Below, in pieces: positions 54,373 to 64,000 of a stretch of 64,000 nt of DNA (within the stretch, counting starts at the first letter, position 1; every line of letters starts with the position of its first letter). The DNA is from Adiantum capillus-veneris (lineage: Eukaryota; Streptophyta; Polypodiopsida; Polypodiales; Pteridaceae), in assembly GCA_014529385.2 (NCBI GenBank), contig CM043942.1, positions 62,577,184-62,641,183 on the forward strand. Direction: 5' to 3'. The position numbers were made by a program, and so were the translations under genes. The notes under the pieces are model-generated. The model had not been told where the DNA came from, ran no database searches, and saw nothing but the letters and a program-made list of their open reading frames with translations.

Positions 54373-55083
54373 CTAACAGTAAGAATGACACCTCACCCTC
54401 ATCACTGGAAGTAGAATTAATATTGTTCTCTGAATCCTTTGAACTTTATTCACTAGAGACTTTAGACTATCATCTTCACTCATCTCTTTTAATGCCAAAG
54501 GTTGCCTGGTTGTCATATCAAACACCTTCTTCTCACCCTTCTTGTTGTACACAATGATTGTGCCCTTACCCCAATCTTGCATAGCACCAACAGATCTCAC
54601 CCAAGGTCATCCCAATATGAGAGGAAAAGCTCCTAGCCTTGCTAGCATAACATGAAATTTTACCAAAACCTTCACATTAAAGACATCAATCTCCAAAAAA
54701 ATGATTACTCCCAAACACTTAACTTTGGCATGGTTAGCTAGTCGAATCCTGAAACAAGAGTTTCCACTCATAACCAAACCCAACCTCTCAACACATGACT
54801 ATGTAAGGATGCATACTTGAGCACCTCCATCAATGTAGGCTTCTCCCATGCCCACACCTTTGTACCAAGCGTCTACCACAGGACATATGGCGGGTAACTC
54901 TTCCAAAGCCAGCACTCTAACATGTCTACGCTTCGGCTCTTTCTCAATAGGATTCACTAATGCCTTCCACTCCCTTTTGAGTTTGGATACCATATTCATC
55001 AACTGTCCAAAGGTACAATCTACTTTCCTCCCAATCACGTCTTCCTTCAAGCTATAAGCTACTTGGCCTTCTCCCAATGGCAA
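54373..55083 (-). pseudogene. Gypsy aspartic protease and linker (Gypsy-B)
   Basis: 55083-54799 ends in MGEAYIDGGAQVCILT, where D-G-G-A stands for the active-site D-S/T-G-A, followed by a stop. Later frames give PLILG at about 54620 and then VRSVGAMQDWGKGTIIVYNK, the C-terminal ILGRPWL..MQDWGKG box. A linker (54391-54140: EKKEAGEVLHVSEDINTSSR and a helical stretch) leads into RT. Stops separate the parts. Confidence 0.65.
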
Positions 55084-55344
55084 ATCTGCTACTTCAATTT
55101 TTCTGCGAGGTCTTCTTTTCCTCTTAGCCTTCTCATCTTCACCTTCTTTCTCTTTCCCTTTCTTCTAACTGGGACCGACACCATTCTATGTCCTCTCTCT
55201 CTTTACCAATGGCATCATGTCTGCTTCTTTCCTTTCAATATGTACAATACCCACATGGCAACCTGAAGTTGAAGCTTGGTTCTCTTGTTTGGCACCTTGA
55301 TCTCCTCGTATATTCAATGCATAGTCATTATCCCTATTAGGAAC

Positions 55345-55572
55345 CTACTGAGGGAGCGGATACATATCACCCACCAATCTCATTGGCTTAGTACATTGAT
55401 CTCTGAGATGACCAAGTTCACCACACTTATAACATGTAGGGATCAATCTCCATGGCAACTCAAAGGTGCCTTGTCCCACGACCCATATTAGCATTTGGTT
55501 GAGCTTCATATGGCTGGGCCATTTCTCTACCACCACCACCACCACCATGGCCACGACCACCTCCAAGAACAT
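55345..55572 (-). pseudogene. Gypsy nucleocapsid zinc knuckle (Gypsy-B)
   Basis: CYKCGELGHLRDQC is a canonical CX2CX4HX4C knuckle. Upstream is a (GGT)n-derived Val-rich stretch. It lies between gag and protease of the same strand. Confidence 0.7.
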
Positions 55573-55804
55573 TAAGCCATAGCTCCTGCATCATCGTCAT
55601 CATTTCTTACATATTTTTCTGTAATTGCTCACTATCTGTAGCCTTTTGAATGGGTTGAACTCCAGCCTTAACCTGGCTTTGCTCTTCTTTGCTACCATTA
55701 ACCTATATATGTATCACTCTTCCATACTTATTGAGTCTTTGGACTTTCCACTCCTTCTTTCTGGCAAATGTGACAGCTTTTTTAAAAGTGGCAGGCCTCT
55801 TTAG

Positions 55805-56338
55805 CTAAACTTTGAACTTCAAACTCTCCTTTAGGTTCACCACAAAGAAATCTTTCTTTAACATGGTCGGAGGGATTGCATTTGCTAAGAGTCGGGCCCA
55901 TTTATCCCATAAACGGGTAAACTGCATAACGAAATCATCAACACTTTGATAGACCTTTTGAGTACACCTCAAAATTTCATGCCAAACCTCATCAGGTACT
56001 TCAATGTTCCTGTATTGTGCCAAAAAAGCAAGCTTCACACGATTATAATCCAAAACAACCCCTGGTGTTTGTGCTTGTGCCACCTCTTCATAATTTTGCA
56101 ACCAAGTCTTTGCCTCATCTTGTAAACTGTACTGCAACAACCGTAACAATATAGCTGGGTCTTGTATACCCTCTAACAAGCAATTGCGTTCTAATTTCTC
56201 AATAAAAGACTCTGCATTCTCATTAGGCAATCCATGAAACTTAGAAAAATTTTCTGCCTTATTTGATTGCCACAAATCACATACACTTGACATCGTTGGT
56301 ACAAGGGATGTCGATGGATCGCTCCACACCAATATCAC
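55805..56338 (-). pseudogene. Gypsy gag capsid domain (Gypsy-B)
   Basis: A 177-residue frame: NFSKFHGLPNENAESFIEKL, LLRLLQYSLQDEAKTWLQNY, then VKLAFLAQYRNIEVPDEVWH and VDDFVMQFTRLWDKW. These fit Retrotrans_gag (F-x-G...A-x-x-W-x...F-x-x-x-Y). It starts ~235 bp inside the putative 5' LTR, a normal leader length. Downstream it stops at 55805, before the zinc knuckle in another frame. Confidence 0.72.
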
Positions 56339-56573
56339 CGAAGGGATCTCAACATTTGAGAATCCCCCAACTCAAAAAAAACCTCACAACGACCCTCTTC
56401 AAAGGTAGCAATCCAATTAAAAGACCACCTCAAGTGCTATCCACAAATTGCACATACATAAGCGATTGTCCATAAGGACCCACATCCCACACATTCTCGG
56501 ACTGCAGAGTATACAAGATTCACAAAGATTTAGAGCAATCCGATGTTTTTCCTCGGTGGGGGCACCAAAACAA

Positions 56574-57984
56574 TGTGGAGTGCAAATAACCCAAAAAATG
56601 ATTGCCTCTATAGCTTAGCACGTTTCACATCGTCGAAAACAAAAGCCATAAAGACCCTGAAACCACCTGTGACAAACACTTGTAAAGCTTGATGAAAAAC
56701 AGCTCTAGTGAAAAGCACACTTGGAATTAAAAAATTTGGAGAGCATGAGCGGGTAGAGTAGCTCGAGTAGATGTCCGTAGAGCATTCACATGCCAAAATC
56801 CAATGAAAATTGAGTTAGTTATGAGCTTCCAAAGTGAGGAGGTTCTCCAAAAGGTTCAAAAAAACTAGCTCTCTGGAAAGATTTTTGAAGTTGCAGGTGT
56901 TGTAGCTGTAAAAATGGGGATTCATTTCTCTCTTAGATCAAAGGTTTTTTTTCTCTCTCCTCGGCCAACATTGTGCTTTTGGGGGCTTCCATTTAATTGG
57001 TCAATTTTAGGCATCATTTTTTAAAATTGTGGCTGGCTGTGTCGGTGCCTTGGGACACAAGGAAGCCTTTAAAAAGATTTGTCCAAGGCTGCAGCAGTCG
57101 CCCACGTGCATGGCCAGGGGTAAACAAGGGTGAGCGTAAAAGCTCCACCAGCCCACAAGCCCAAAAGGCCCAAGCCCAAGCCCAAGAGCCTCTCTGACTT
57201 GATACAATGCATAATGAGCTCCCTTTTGCTCTTTATACCCTTGCTCTACCTTCAAGCCCCCTTTGCGGGTTTAATCTCTGCCACATGGCACTGTCCTCTC
57301 CATCTCCCCAACTTCCTATATTCAAAACCCAGTTTCCAGCTTCTAGTCTCCAGACAAGTGCAACTTCCCAAAGGCATATCTTGCCATTCCGGCCACCAAT
57401 TGACGCGGTGTAACTCACGGCTTGGAGAAACTGAGTGAGACAAGAACGTGCTATATAGCACAACCCGCAGTAGACTGTATGGGACGTGTTATGCAGTAAT
57501 TGGCGCCGCAATCCCGGCTACTTCCAAAAATGTTCAACCTTATTATTTCCAAATTAGGCCCATCATGCCGACCCAATTACCAGTGACCACATGCATCTGC
57601 AACCACCTTCCAAGTAAAGACTGTCCCACTTTAAACAGACGTAACTCATGATGTATAAACCCGATTGACAAGCTACAAAGCACAACTGAAAGTGTTCGTA
57701 AAAGACCATCTTCCACAAACTTATTCAACCCAAAAACTCCAACACCCAAGCCCAGAAAATTCAAATCTTTGTACATACTTTTTTACAAGGTCTCTCCCAG
57801 AATCCAAAGCCCTATGTACAAGTATATACAAGAGGCTGGTTGACAAGCTTTTGTGCATAATGTATTGACTTTATGCTTGTCCAAAAAACGCCTGACAATG
57901 TCACACATGAATGTATGACCCATGTCTGAGGAGGAACTTGGGTGCACTTTTGCCATGACCCCCACTCCTTACACTCCATTAATA
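56574..57984 (-). repeat. Putative 5' LTR of Gypsy-B
   Basis: On the minus strand the block ends ...CACTCCACA at 56574 and is followed by TTGTTTTGGTGCCCCCACC, a primer-site-like TTGG start. The upper end is set by a purine tract AAAAGAAGGGGAG just right of 57984, and is uncertain. It shares no visible sequence with the LTR at 51954-52784. CTATATAG near 57452 could serve as a TATA box. Confidence 0.4.
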
Positions 57985-58957
57985 CTCCCCTTCTTTTGCT
58001 TGAAAGGATATCGGCTATGTGTCCCCCCTGCTTTTGCTAGCCACGCCCTTCCCATCCCTTGAAATGTTTCCTTCGTGCCTTCTGCAAGAGCTATGGCAAT
58101 CTTCGATCTCTATTGTGCTTCCTCTTGCTTTTATCATGTCTCATTAAGGGCGAGACTAGCTTCTCACCTCTTCCGACACCTGCTTTATTTCATCTCCTTC
58201 TAGCTTATATGTTTGCCTAAATCGGAATGCATCGGATGTTGCAAAGTCCTAGTCAAATACCCACTCTAAGGTCCTTGAGCGCTAGGCCCCTAATTTGAGG
58301 CAGATTCAATTTCATGTAGTTGGAACTAGGGCTATTAGGGTCAGCCTTAGATACCACATCAAGAGCGTGACTATCCATATTAACATGTGCATATGTAGTG
58401 TTACTGCAGCAATGGCCATTATATATCCCCTCAACTTGACCATTTCCTCCTTATTTCTCTCCAAACTAGAATGAAAGCACATGCCCTACACATCATGCAT
58501 TAGTAGTGGCCTTGTTCCCACCCCTTTCTATAATCATGGGTTATCTATGACGTGATGTGGTATAGTACATGCATCAGGGAGGGCCACATGCTTTCTAGTA
58601 CATTGAGTATTCATAGTCTACCTTCACTTAAATCCTCAATATGCTCCTTCATGTGTCCACTCCCATCATTAATATCAAGTATCCATGTAGGTCCACCTTT
58701 TTTCTTGCTCCTCACACACCCACACTCTCCTTTCCTCCATAAACATGAGTCATAAGAAAGTTTGAACTTCAAGCCATAAACATGAGTCACTCAATGCATA
58801 CTTTAAGCCATACATGATTGCGTGGTCTACATCTCCCTTTTGTTGATAGTACTCAGCTAGATAATACCCTTTAGTTTTGGAGAGACAAGAAGGATGTATT
58901 ATTTTTTATGAAAGACATGCGATGATGTTGCAAGTATTTATTTAATTATATCTATGA
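57985..58957. other. No gene recognised
   Basis: The purine tract at its left edge suggests it may once have been the interior of a further gypsy element, but no domain is readable. Confidence 0.4.
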
Positions 58958-59148
58958 AAATGTCTAGAACAATACATGTCATGATGACATATTGTAATAA
59001 GTAAAGCCTAGGAGTAGTTGTGGTTTCTTTGTCAAGCGGAAAACTTGTAATCCTTTGACCCTCAAGGGTCGGTGTGAGCTCGAGGTTGGTGTATATTTCT
59101 GATGTTCTTAATACTATCCACTCACAATTGTGAGTTTTGCAAAAAAAA
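58958..59148 (+). mobile_element. 5'-truncated LINE (3' tail only)
   Basis: Matches 30086-30262 over its length: CTAGAACAATACA, TTGTAATAAGTAAAGCCTAG, CTTGTAATCCTTTGACCCTC, CTCACAATTGTGAG and TTTTGC plus an A tail. About 190 bp of the family 3' end. Confidence 0.85.
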
Positions 59149-59369
59149 AACGTTGATTACTTCGTTCTTCTGTTTTTGAAATCTCTCTTTTAATAAGGAA
59201 ACATGGCTTGGCTCACAAGTATGGTTCTTTAATATTTTAGAGGTTGACTTTCTTTCTCAAAGATTCTCCCCGTGAGGAAACAGTAGCCATGGGAAAGAAA
59301 AAGAACTCTTAAAATTTCCCCTTGTCTAGGTATGTCACTAAATGGAAAGGTGGAGTGGGCTATCTCAAC

Positions 59370-59730
59370 ATGTCAAAAAACATGGGCAGTTTCTAGCCCT
59401 GCACAATAGGGTAAAGGGGCCAGTTTAAGTACACTTAAGGAAAGCGATGGCGCGTTCTTCCTGTGCTGCTCCTTTTCCACCATAGAGGGGCACATTCGAA
59501 TGGCATGTTCAAGCGCTAAATGCAGCATAAACATCGAGGCATTCCCTGCCTGAGACGAAAAGATCGACTCTACAACGCCGTGTAACAAAACGTGGGTTCA
59601 AAAGCGCGACCACGCGGGCCCAATCCATAGAAAAAACCAGCCAGCAGGGATCGAACTCAAAACCAGTGGTTGAATTGTTGCCTTACCTACGCTAACAGCT
59701 AGAGCGTTGGTTACCTACGTTTGGTTCTTA
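59370..59730 (-). mobile_element. Candidate tRNA-derived SINE
   Basis: On the minus strand TAGCTGTTAGCGTAGGTAAG (59701-59682) resembles a tRNA A box and GAGTTCGATCCC (59658-59647) a B box, with tRNA-like spacing. No complete tRNA cloverleaf forms. The following ~270 bases could be the SINE body. Ends and duplications were not found, so this is tentative. Confidence 0.35.
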
Positions 59731-60740
59731 CATTTCTTATAATTTGAGAGGCGACGGGTCCTTCAAGAGGGACCTGTCCCATTATGGCCCCTTCACCCTA
59801 TGTTGTTACAAGAAAAATGTAAAACCACTTGAGAAAGGATTTTAGTTTGATGTAATTGCTCCGACACCCTTTTTTGGGTGACCACCAAGAGTGCTCACAT
59901 GAACAAGTGAGCACTCATATTAACGATGAACAAAAATGACATGGAGATAGGCATAAATCAAGGAGCTATTTCCTTTGCATGTGGTGACCCCTTTGGGCAT
60001 TAGTGGTGGCCTATTGGATGGGAGAGCTTGCCCTCCAAAGCGCTAGAACAATCTATAAAGAGAGAGAGAAAGAGGGAGAGAGGAGACAAAATAGAAGAAG
60101 AACAGCGAAAGGTTAGAGAATCACCTTGCATTAGTGGCTCTTTTGGGTACTTTTCTAATGAACATTGTTTATATAAAATATTGTCATGTTTTAACAAATC
60201 CATGATGTGGGGTAGCTTTGGCATATGGTTGTTAACTCGGTTAGTTTTCATCATTCAATCCAAATAGTAGGACTCATTTCCAATGCTATCTACCATCATC
60301 ACCTTGACGCATGGTCATTCGTTTGGGTAGGTTTGTTGTTGTTGAACAACAAAACCATATTCTTTTGAATCTCTTTGAGCTGAGAGTTTTTGAAAAATAT
60401 GTACACAACTAGGTTACCTAGTGATAGATATGTTCATACGTTTGCCTTGGGGAGGTCTCAACAGATGGTCATTCACCTAGCTATGTATGTCATTCCCAAC
60501 CCCATGGAGGCGCATCATTGCTTTCCCATGATGCATGTGTTAAATGAGCACATGGTGTACAAAGTATCAAACAACATAGGTACACTCCTTGATTTATTTT
60601 GGGGAGCTCCTTGGCACATGGTTGTTTTGCTCGAATATGTTTGTCATTGTGAGGAAAGCAACAAGCCAAACAGTCTTAAGACACTAAACACATTACTCTC
60701 AAATATAGTGTGATGACATTGGTCTTGCACACTGTTGTGA

Positions 60741-60783
<43 letters not shown>

Positions 60784-61900
60784 GATCACATAGGTAAGGA
60801 GACCATTAGTTCTCATCAATACATATGAGAGCAGCAAATGACATCATGCTCTAGGGAATCTTCAAGAACATATAGGACTTAGAGATCCTCTCACACATAA
60901 CCACTTAATCCATGTGGGTGCTACACACTGAGAAGCGACAACCATACTTCACCTTATTGAGCCTGCAAGATTATTTGAGCCTACCACCATGGGTGCCAAA
61001 TCTAAGAAGAAGGCAAGAGTTGCTCATGAATATGGATAACTAAACTATGCCACATTGATCGATGCCCAGGGAATTCCACGCCACTTCTTAATCACTAAAG
61101 ATGTCATCTAGCAGGCCTTATACTAAAGAGAAGTAGCAGAAGTCCTCACACACCCCTCATGGCAATGGGAAGACCATACCAGCAGCTTCAAAAACCATAG
61201 TGAGCAAAGAACCATCTAGCCAGAATTGGAACATCAAGAGCCTACAATACCATAGTAGCAGTAGCTGCTGCTTATCCACTTCCACCCTTCAAACCCTTCA
61301 AGATACACATGAGTTAAAATCAACTAGGCCATAGAATGGACCAAGAGGATGTTGTAGCCCATAGCTTCAATATGGCAAAAACATTCTTGATGATGATGCA
61401 GACTGCATCCAAGAGCAAAATGAACCTAGATCAAAGCATGATGGTTAACTACATGACATTATATCTTGGCACAATGTTGCCACTGAAAAGCATAGCTCAC
61501 CATGGCCTAAAAATCAGAGAGTTGCCACCACAATAGTACCACCAAGAAAATGGCCATCAAAACGAGGCCAAGTTGGCAACCCACCACAACAACACTACAA
61601 AAATCTTCTTTAAAGAGAAAGAGCAAGCACTACCAAGAGCAACCACTAATACACCAAGAAGATCCATAAAGCCAATCCAACCGCAACTCAATAGCCTACG
61701 ACAACTTTGAGAGGTCAAGAGCCTGTAAGGCCATAGAGTAAGGAAATAGAGACAGAATTGAAAACCAATATGTGTACCTCTTGTCCATGCAAGAACAACT
61801 CAACCAAGAGCTAGGAACAAAGAAATTAGAAGGCAATGCAGGCTCTTCCGTCCAAAGAAACAAATAAGCAAAATAGTCTCAAGACACCAAACACATTACA
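59731..61900. other. No gene recognised; GA microsatellite and a repeated tag
   Basis: A (GA)n-G11 tract lies at ~60741-60784. AA(C/T)AGTCT(T/C)AAGACAC and AAACACATTAC occur at ~60670-60697 and ~61873-61900, next to GA/G tracts in both places. Short frames show no domain. Confidence 0.45.
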
Positions 61901-61925
61901 GAGAGAGGGAGGGGGGGGGGGGGGG

Positions 61926-61973
<48 letters not shown>

Positions 61974-61997
61974 TAGATTTTAGATAGATAGATTTTA
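61901..61997. repeat. (G)n-(GA)n-(GATA)n compound microsatellite
   Basis: A G run at ~61911-61928, GA to ~61969, then GATAGATAGATTTTA units. It adjoins the 3' end of the LINE at 62025. Confidence 0.9.
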
Positions 61998-62024
61998 TTA
62001 TCGTCCTCAGATGTCAAATATGAC

Positions 62025-64000
62025 CTATGGGACCAAAGTTACATGTGGTGTAGTATGTGTATGGCTGATGAGTGACTCTCGATGCTCCAAAATTGTAGTG
62101 ATGAGAGTCACAATGGAGAGCCCACACTTTGGCTGGGAGAGGAAAGTGTGTAGGTCTAAGTTATGGCTGAAAATGTGAGAGAAGCAAGTTCGGATGTGAT
62201 CAAAAGCTGAGCACTCTAGTAGTGTGTGGTACTCACACTCTCGAACTTGCAGTGAGTATAATGTGCACAATCGATTTGACTCTTCTCCATTGCCCCAACG
62301 CCCTATCTCGCATCGAAGGAAATGGGAGCTAAGCCGAATTGTTGCGATAGTGCGTATCGCGGACAAGGGAATAGGCTCAAGCATGTAAGTGTGAGTACGG
62401 TTTCCTCTCTCAGCGAAGAACATGGTTTTGTAGTTGGGGGCAATATAGGTGGTGTAATGTATGAAGCGTGACCCACCGGATTTCTCCCAAGCCGTAATAC
62501 ATTGGCGTTGTAGAAAAGCTTCATTCACTTGAGAGTCAATTGAAGCATCATGTAGCAAGTGTAATGCATCCCATCTCCCAAACCACTTCTTTATGTCTTG
62601 CATCCATCCCGTGCTCAAGATCTTGCTTTTATGCGTCTTTTGAACTTTTTTGCTTGCTTCCCATGCAATTGTAGGAAGTCGATGTGAGGGGTTTTGACGC
62701 ATCTTTATCATATACTCCACAACCCTTTCCATGCCCATAAGCTCAATTGGAAGAGATCCCGACTCAAGAAGTAGGAGCATATATGGTGTTTGTGTCTTAA
62801 CTTGGAGAAAGTTTGTAAGAAAACACTTTTGGACATTCTCAAACTCTTTCCAAGTAGACTTTGAGATGCTCCCGCCCCACACTTCAACTCCATAAAGAAG
62901 AAGTGTCACCAATGCATCAAAAAGATACTTCTTGAGAACCCAACACTTGATGTTTCCCGCATTACACATGTTCTCAAATGCATAATATGCTCTCTTTCCC
63001 GCTTCCAAACGACGCATAGCACATTCATGCCACTTGTGATTGGATGGAACCTCAAGGCCAAGGTACTTAAAGCTCTCAACAACTTCAAGTGTCTCGTTGT
63101 TGTACACAATGCATGGCTTCTCCTTATGGTTGGTTTTCACAAGCATAACCTTTGTTTTGGATTCATTTACAATCAACCCACTATGCAAGCAAAAGTTCTC
63201 AAGGACAACCATAAGCTTTTGTGCATCTTCTAAAGTGTGTTCTAGAAGCACTACATCATCCACATACAACAAAAGCATGATTACCGCATTGCAAATAGTG
63301 ACCTCTTCAATGCTTTCTTCTTGCATAAAGTCAAGTACCATTTGTTCCAATTGATCGATGCATATACCAAAGAGAGTTGGTGACAATGGACATCCTTGTT
63401 TAACCCCAATAGTGCTTACAAAATTTTTTGAAATTTCTCTTCCCATGCGCAATTGACAAATCACCTTCTCATAGATTCGAGAAACCGCAAGCATAAACTC
63501 ACTTGGCACTTGGAGTTCTTCCATCCTTCTCCACAAATTGTTACGTGGAATCATATCAAAGGCTTTCTTAAAGTCCACAAAACAACAATACAATCGCTTG
63601 GCTTTCAACCGACTTTCCTCCATGAGAACACGAAGAGTGACAAGATGATCAATGGTGCTATGGCATCGACGAAAACCCGCTTGTCCCTTTGCACGCTTAT
63701 CATTCTCTTCAGCCCAATCACTCAATTTCATCTCCATTATGCACCCAAACAACTTTGCCATAAGAGACCCAATCATTATAGTCCGGTAGTTGCTTACATT
63801 CTTTACATCCCCTCCTTTATGCAAAGGCTTAACCCAATTAGTACTCCAATCATAAGGCATACCATGTTGAAGTGCAAGGTTGAACATATCACACATCCGC
63901 TCATGGGTAAAATCTCCCGTCCATTTGATCATCTTCGGCTTGATACCTTGAAGATCTCCCGCTTTGCGAGTGGCCAACTTTTCAAGCCCACCGCATACAT
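62025..64000 (-). CDS. Non-LTR retrotransposon reverse transcriptase (partial, runs off the window)
   Basis: Open without a stop from the right edge to 62025 (650 residues from a non-ATG codon at 63977; the frame continues past 64000, so the true start is outside). Residues counted from 63977: ~40-250 are RVT_1, with YCCFVDFKKAFDMIP (133-144), GVKQGCPLSPTLFGI (191-205) and LLLYVDDVVLLEH (235-247, catalytic Y-V-D-D). The thumb-like FKYLGLEVPSNHKW follows, then a helical region, and near 575-595 a partial zinc-type CTLYSLQVRECEYHTLLEC. The 3' side is a GATA/GA microsatellite. It differs from the zf-RVT LINE at 21-23 kb and is a separate family. Possibly still coding, but the missing 5' part must be seen. 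Confidence 0.8.
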   Translation of the reverse strand, partial: VCGGLEKLATRKAGDLQGIKPKMIKWTGDFTHERMCDMFNLALQHGMPYDWSTNWVKPLHKGGDVKNVSNYRTIMIGSLMAKLFGCIMEMKLSDWAEENDKRAKGQAGFRRCHSTIDHLVTLRVLMEESRLKAKRLYCCFVDFKKAFDMIPRNNLWRRMEELQVPSEFMLAVSRIYEKVICQLRMGREISKNFVSTIGVKQGCPLSPTLFGICIDQLEQMVLDFMQEESIEEVTICNAVIMLLLYVDDVVLLEHTLEDAQKLMVVLENFCLHSGLIVNESKTKVMLVKTNHKEKPCIVYNNETLEVVESFKYLGLEVPSNHKWHECAMRRLEAGKRAYYAFENMCNAGNIKCWVLKKYLFDALVTLLLYGVEVWGGSISKSTWKEFENVQKCFLTNFLQVKTQTPYMLLLLESGSLPIELMGMERVVEYMIKMRQNPSHRLPTIAWEASKKVQKTHKSKILSTGWMQDIKKWFGRWDALHLLHDASIDSQVNEAFLQRQCITAWEKSGGSRFIHYTTYIAPNYKTMFFAERGNRTHTYMLEPIPLSAIRTIATIRLSSHFLRCEIGRWGNGEESNRLCTLYSLQVRECEYHTLLECSAFDHIRTCFSHIFSHNLDLHTFLSQPKCGLSIVTLITTILEHRESLISHTHTTPHVTLVP

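Noticed and set aside
1-64000. CRISPR array, operon, bacterial-type promoters or riboswitches
   Set aside because: Nothing of the kind; introns, LTRs and plant gene families show a plant nuclear context. The tandem repeats lack regular spacers.

Overview
The window is nuclear DNA from a land plant, and almost all of it is transposable elements. Evidence: Ty1-copia and gypsy LTR retrotransposons primed by methionine-tRNA-type sites, a CACTA (En/Spm-like) DNA transposon with plant TNP2-type exons and GT-AG introns, L1-like LINEs, long GA/CT and GT microsatellites, and broken copies of plant gene families (RALF peptide, ribosomal protein S23, HMA-domain metal-binding protein). The density of old nested insertions suggests a large, repeat-rich genome such as a fern or gymnosperm. 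The species cannot be fixed from sequence alone. I see no intact host gene.

Layout. 1-5.9 kb: a degenerate Copia-A element (60-4681) sits inside an older gypsy-type protease remnant, followed by another copia RT fossil. 8.1-9.6 kb: a minus-strand copia reduced to 3' LTR plus gag. 13.9-16.4 kb: an unrecognised degraded minus-strand ORF pair, then an LTR-like promoter block with perfect heat-shock elements and a TATA box. 16.4-21.1 kb: pieces of a minus-strand copia split by a ~2.3 kb block with imperfect inverted-repeat ends. That block carries a RALF pseudogene and an intronless RPS23 pseudogene. 21.1-23.3 kb: a LINE with a 17-bp target duplication and an inverted 5' part. 23.3-31.0 kb: gypsy and copia remnants, degenerate repeats and a second LINE copy.

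31.0-49.1 kb is the clearest structure, a three-level nest. A minus-strand gypsy element (31045-49114, 5-bp duplication CTCCC) contains a plus-strand Copia-A copy (32203-45118). That copy contains an 8163-bp CACTA transposon (35905-44067, 3-bp duplication TAT, matching CACTACAAGAGG termini). The CACTA has a TNPA/Transposase_24-like gene with an open three-exon frame, a six-exon TNP2 transposase with three in-frame stops, and a captured fragment of an HMA-domain host gene flanked by direct repeats.

49.1-64 kb: tandem repeats, a composite gypsy remnant whose two flanking LTRs do not match, a LINE 3' tail, a possible tRNA-derived SINE, and a long, largely open non-LTR reverse transcriptase that runs off the right edge.

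The genes do not form a host pathway; what links them is insertion history. Order of events inferred from interruption: the gypsy elements are oldest, then Copia-A, then CACTA. The most notable biology is capture or copying of host gene fragments (HMA, RALF, RPS23) and the heat-shock-element array in an LTR-like promoter.
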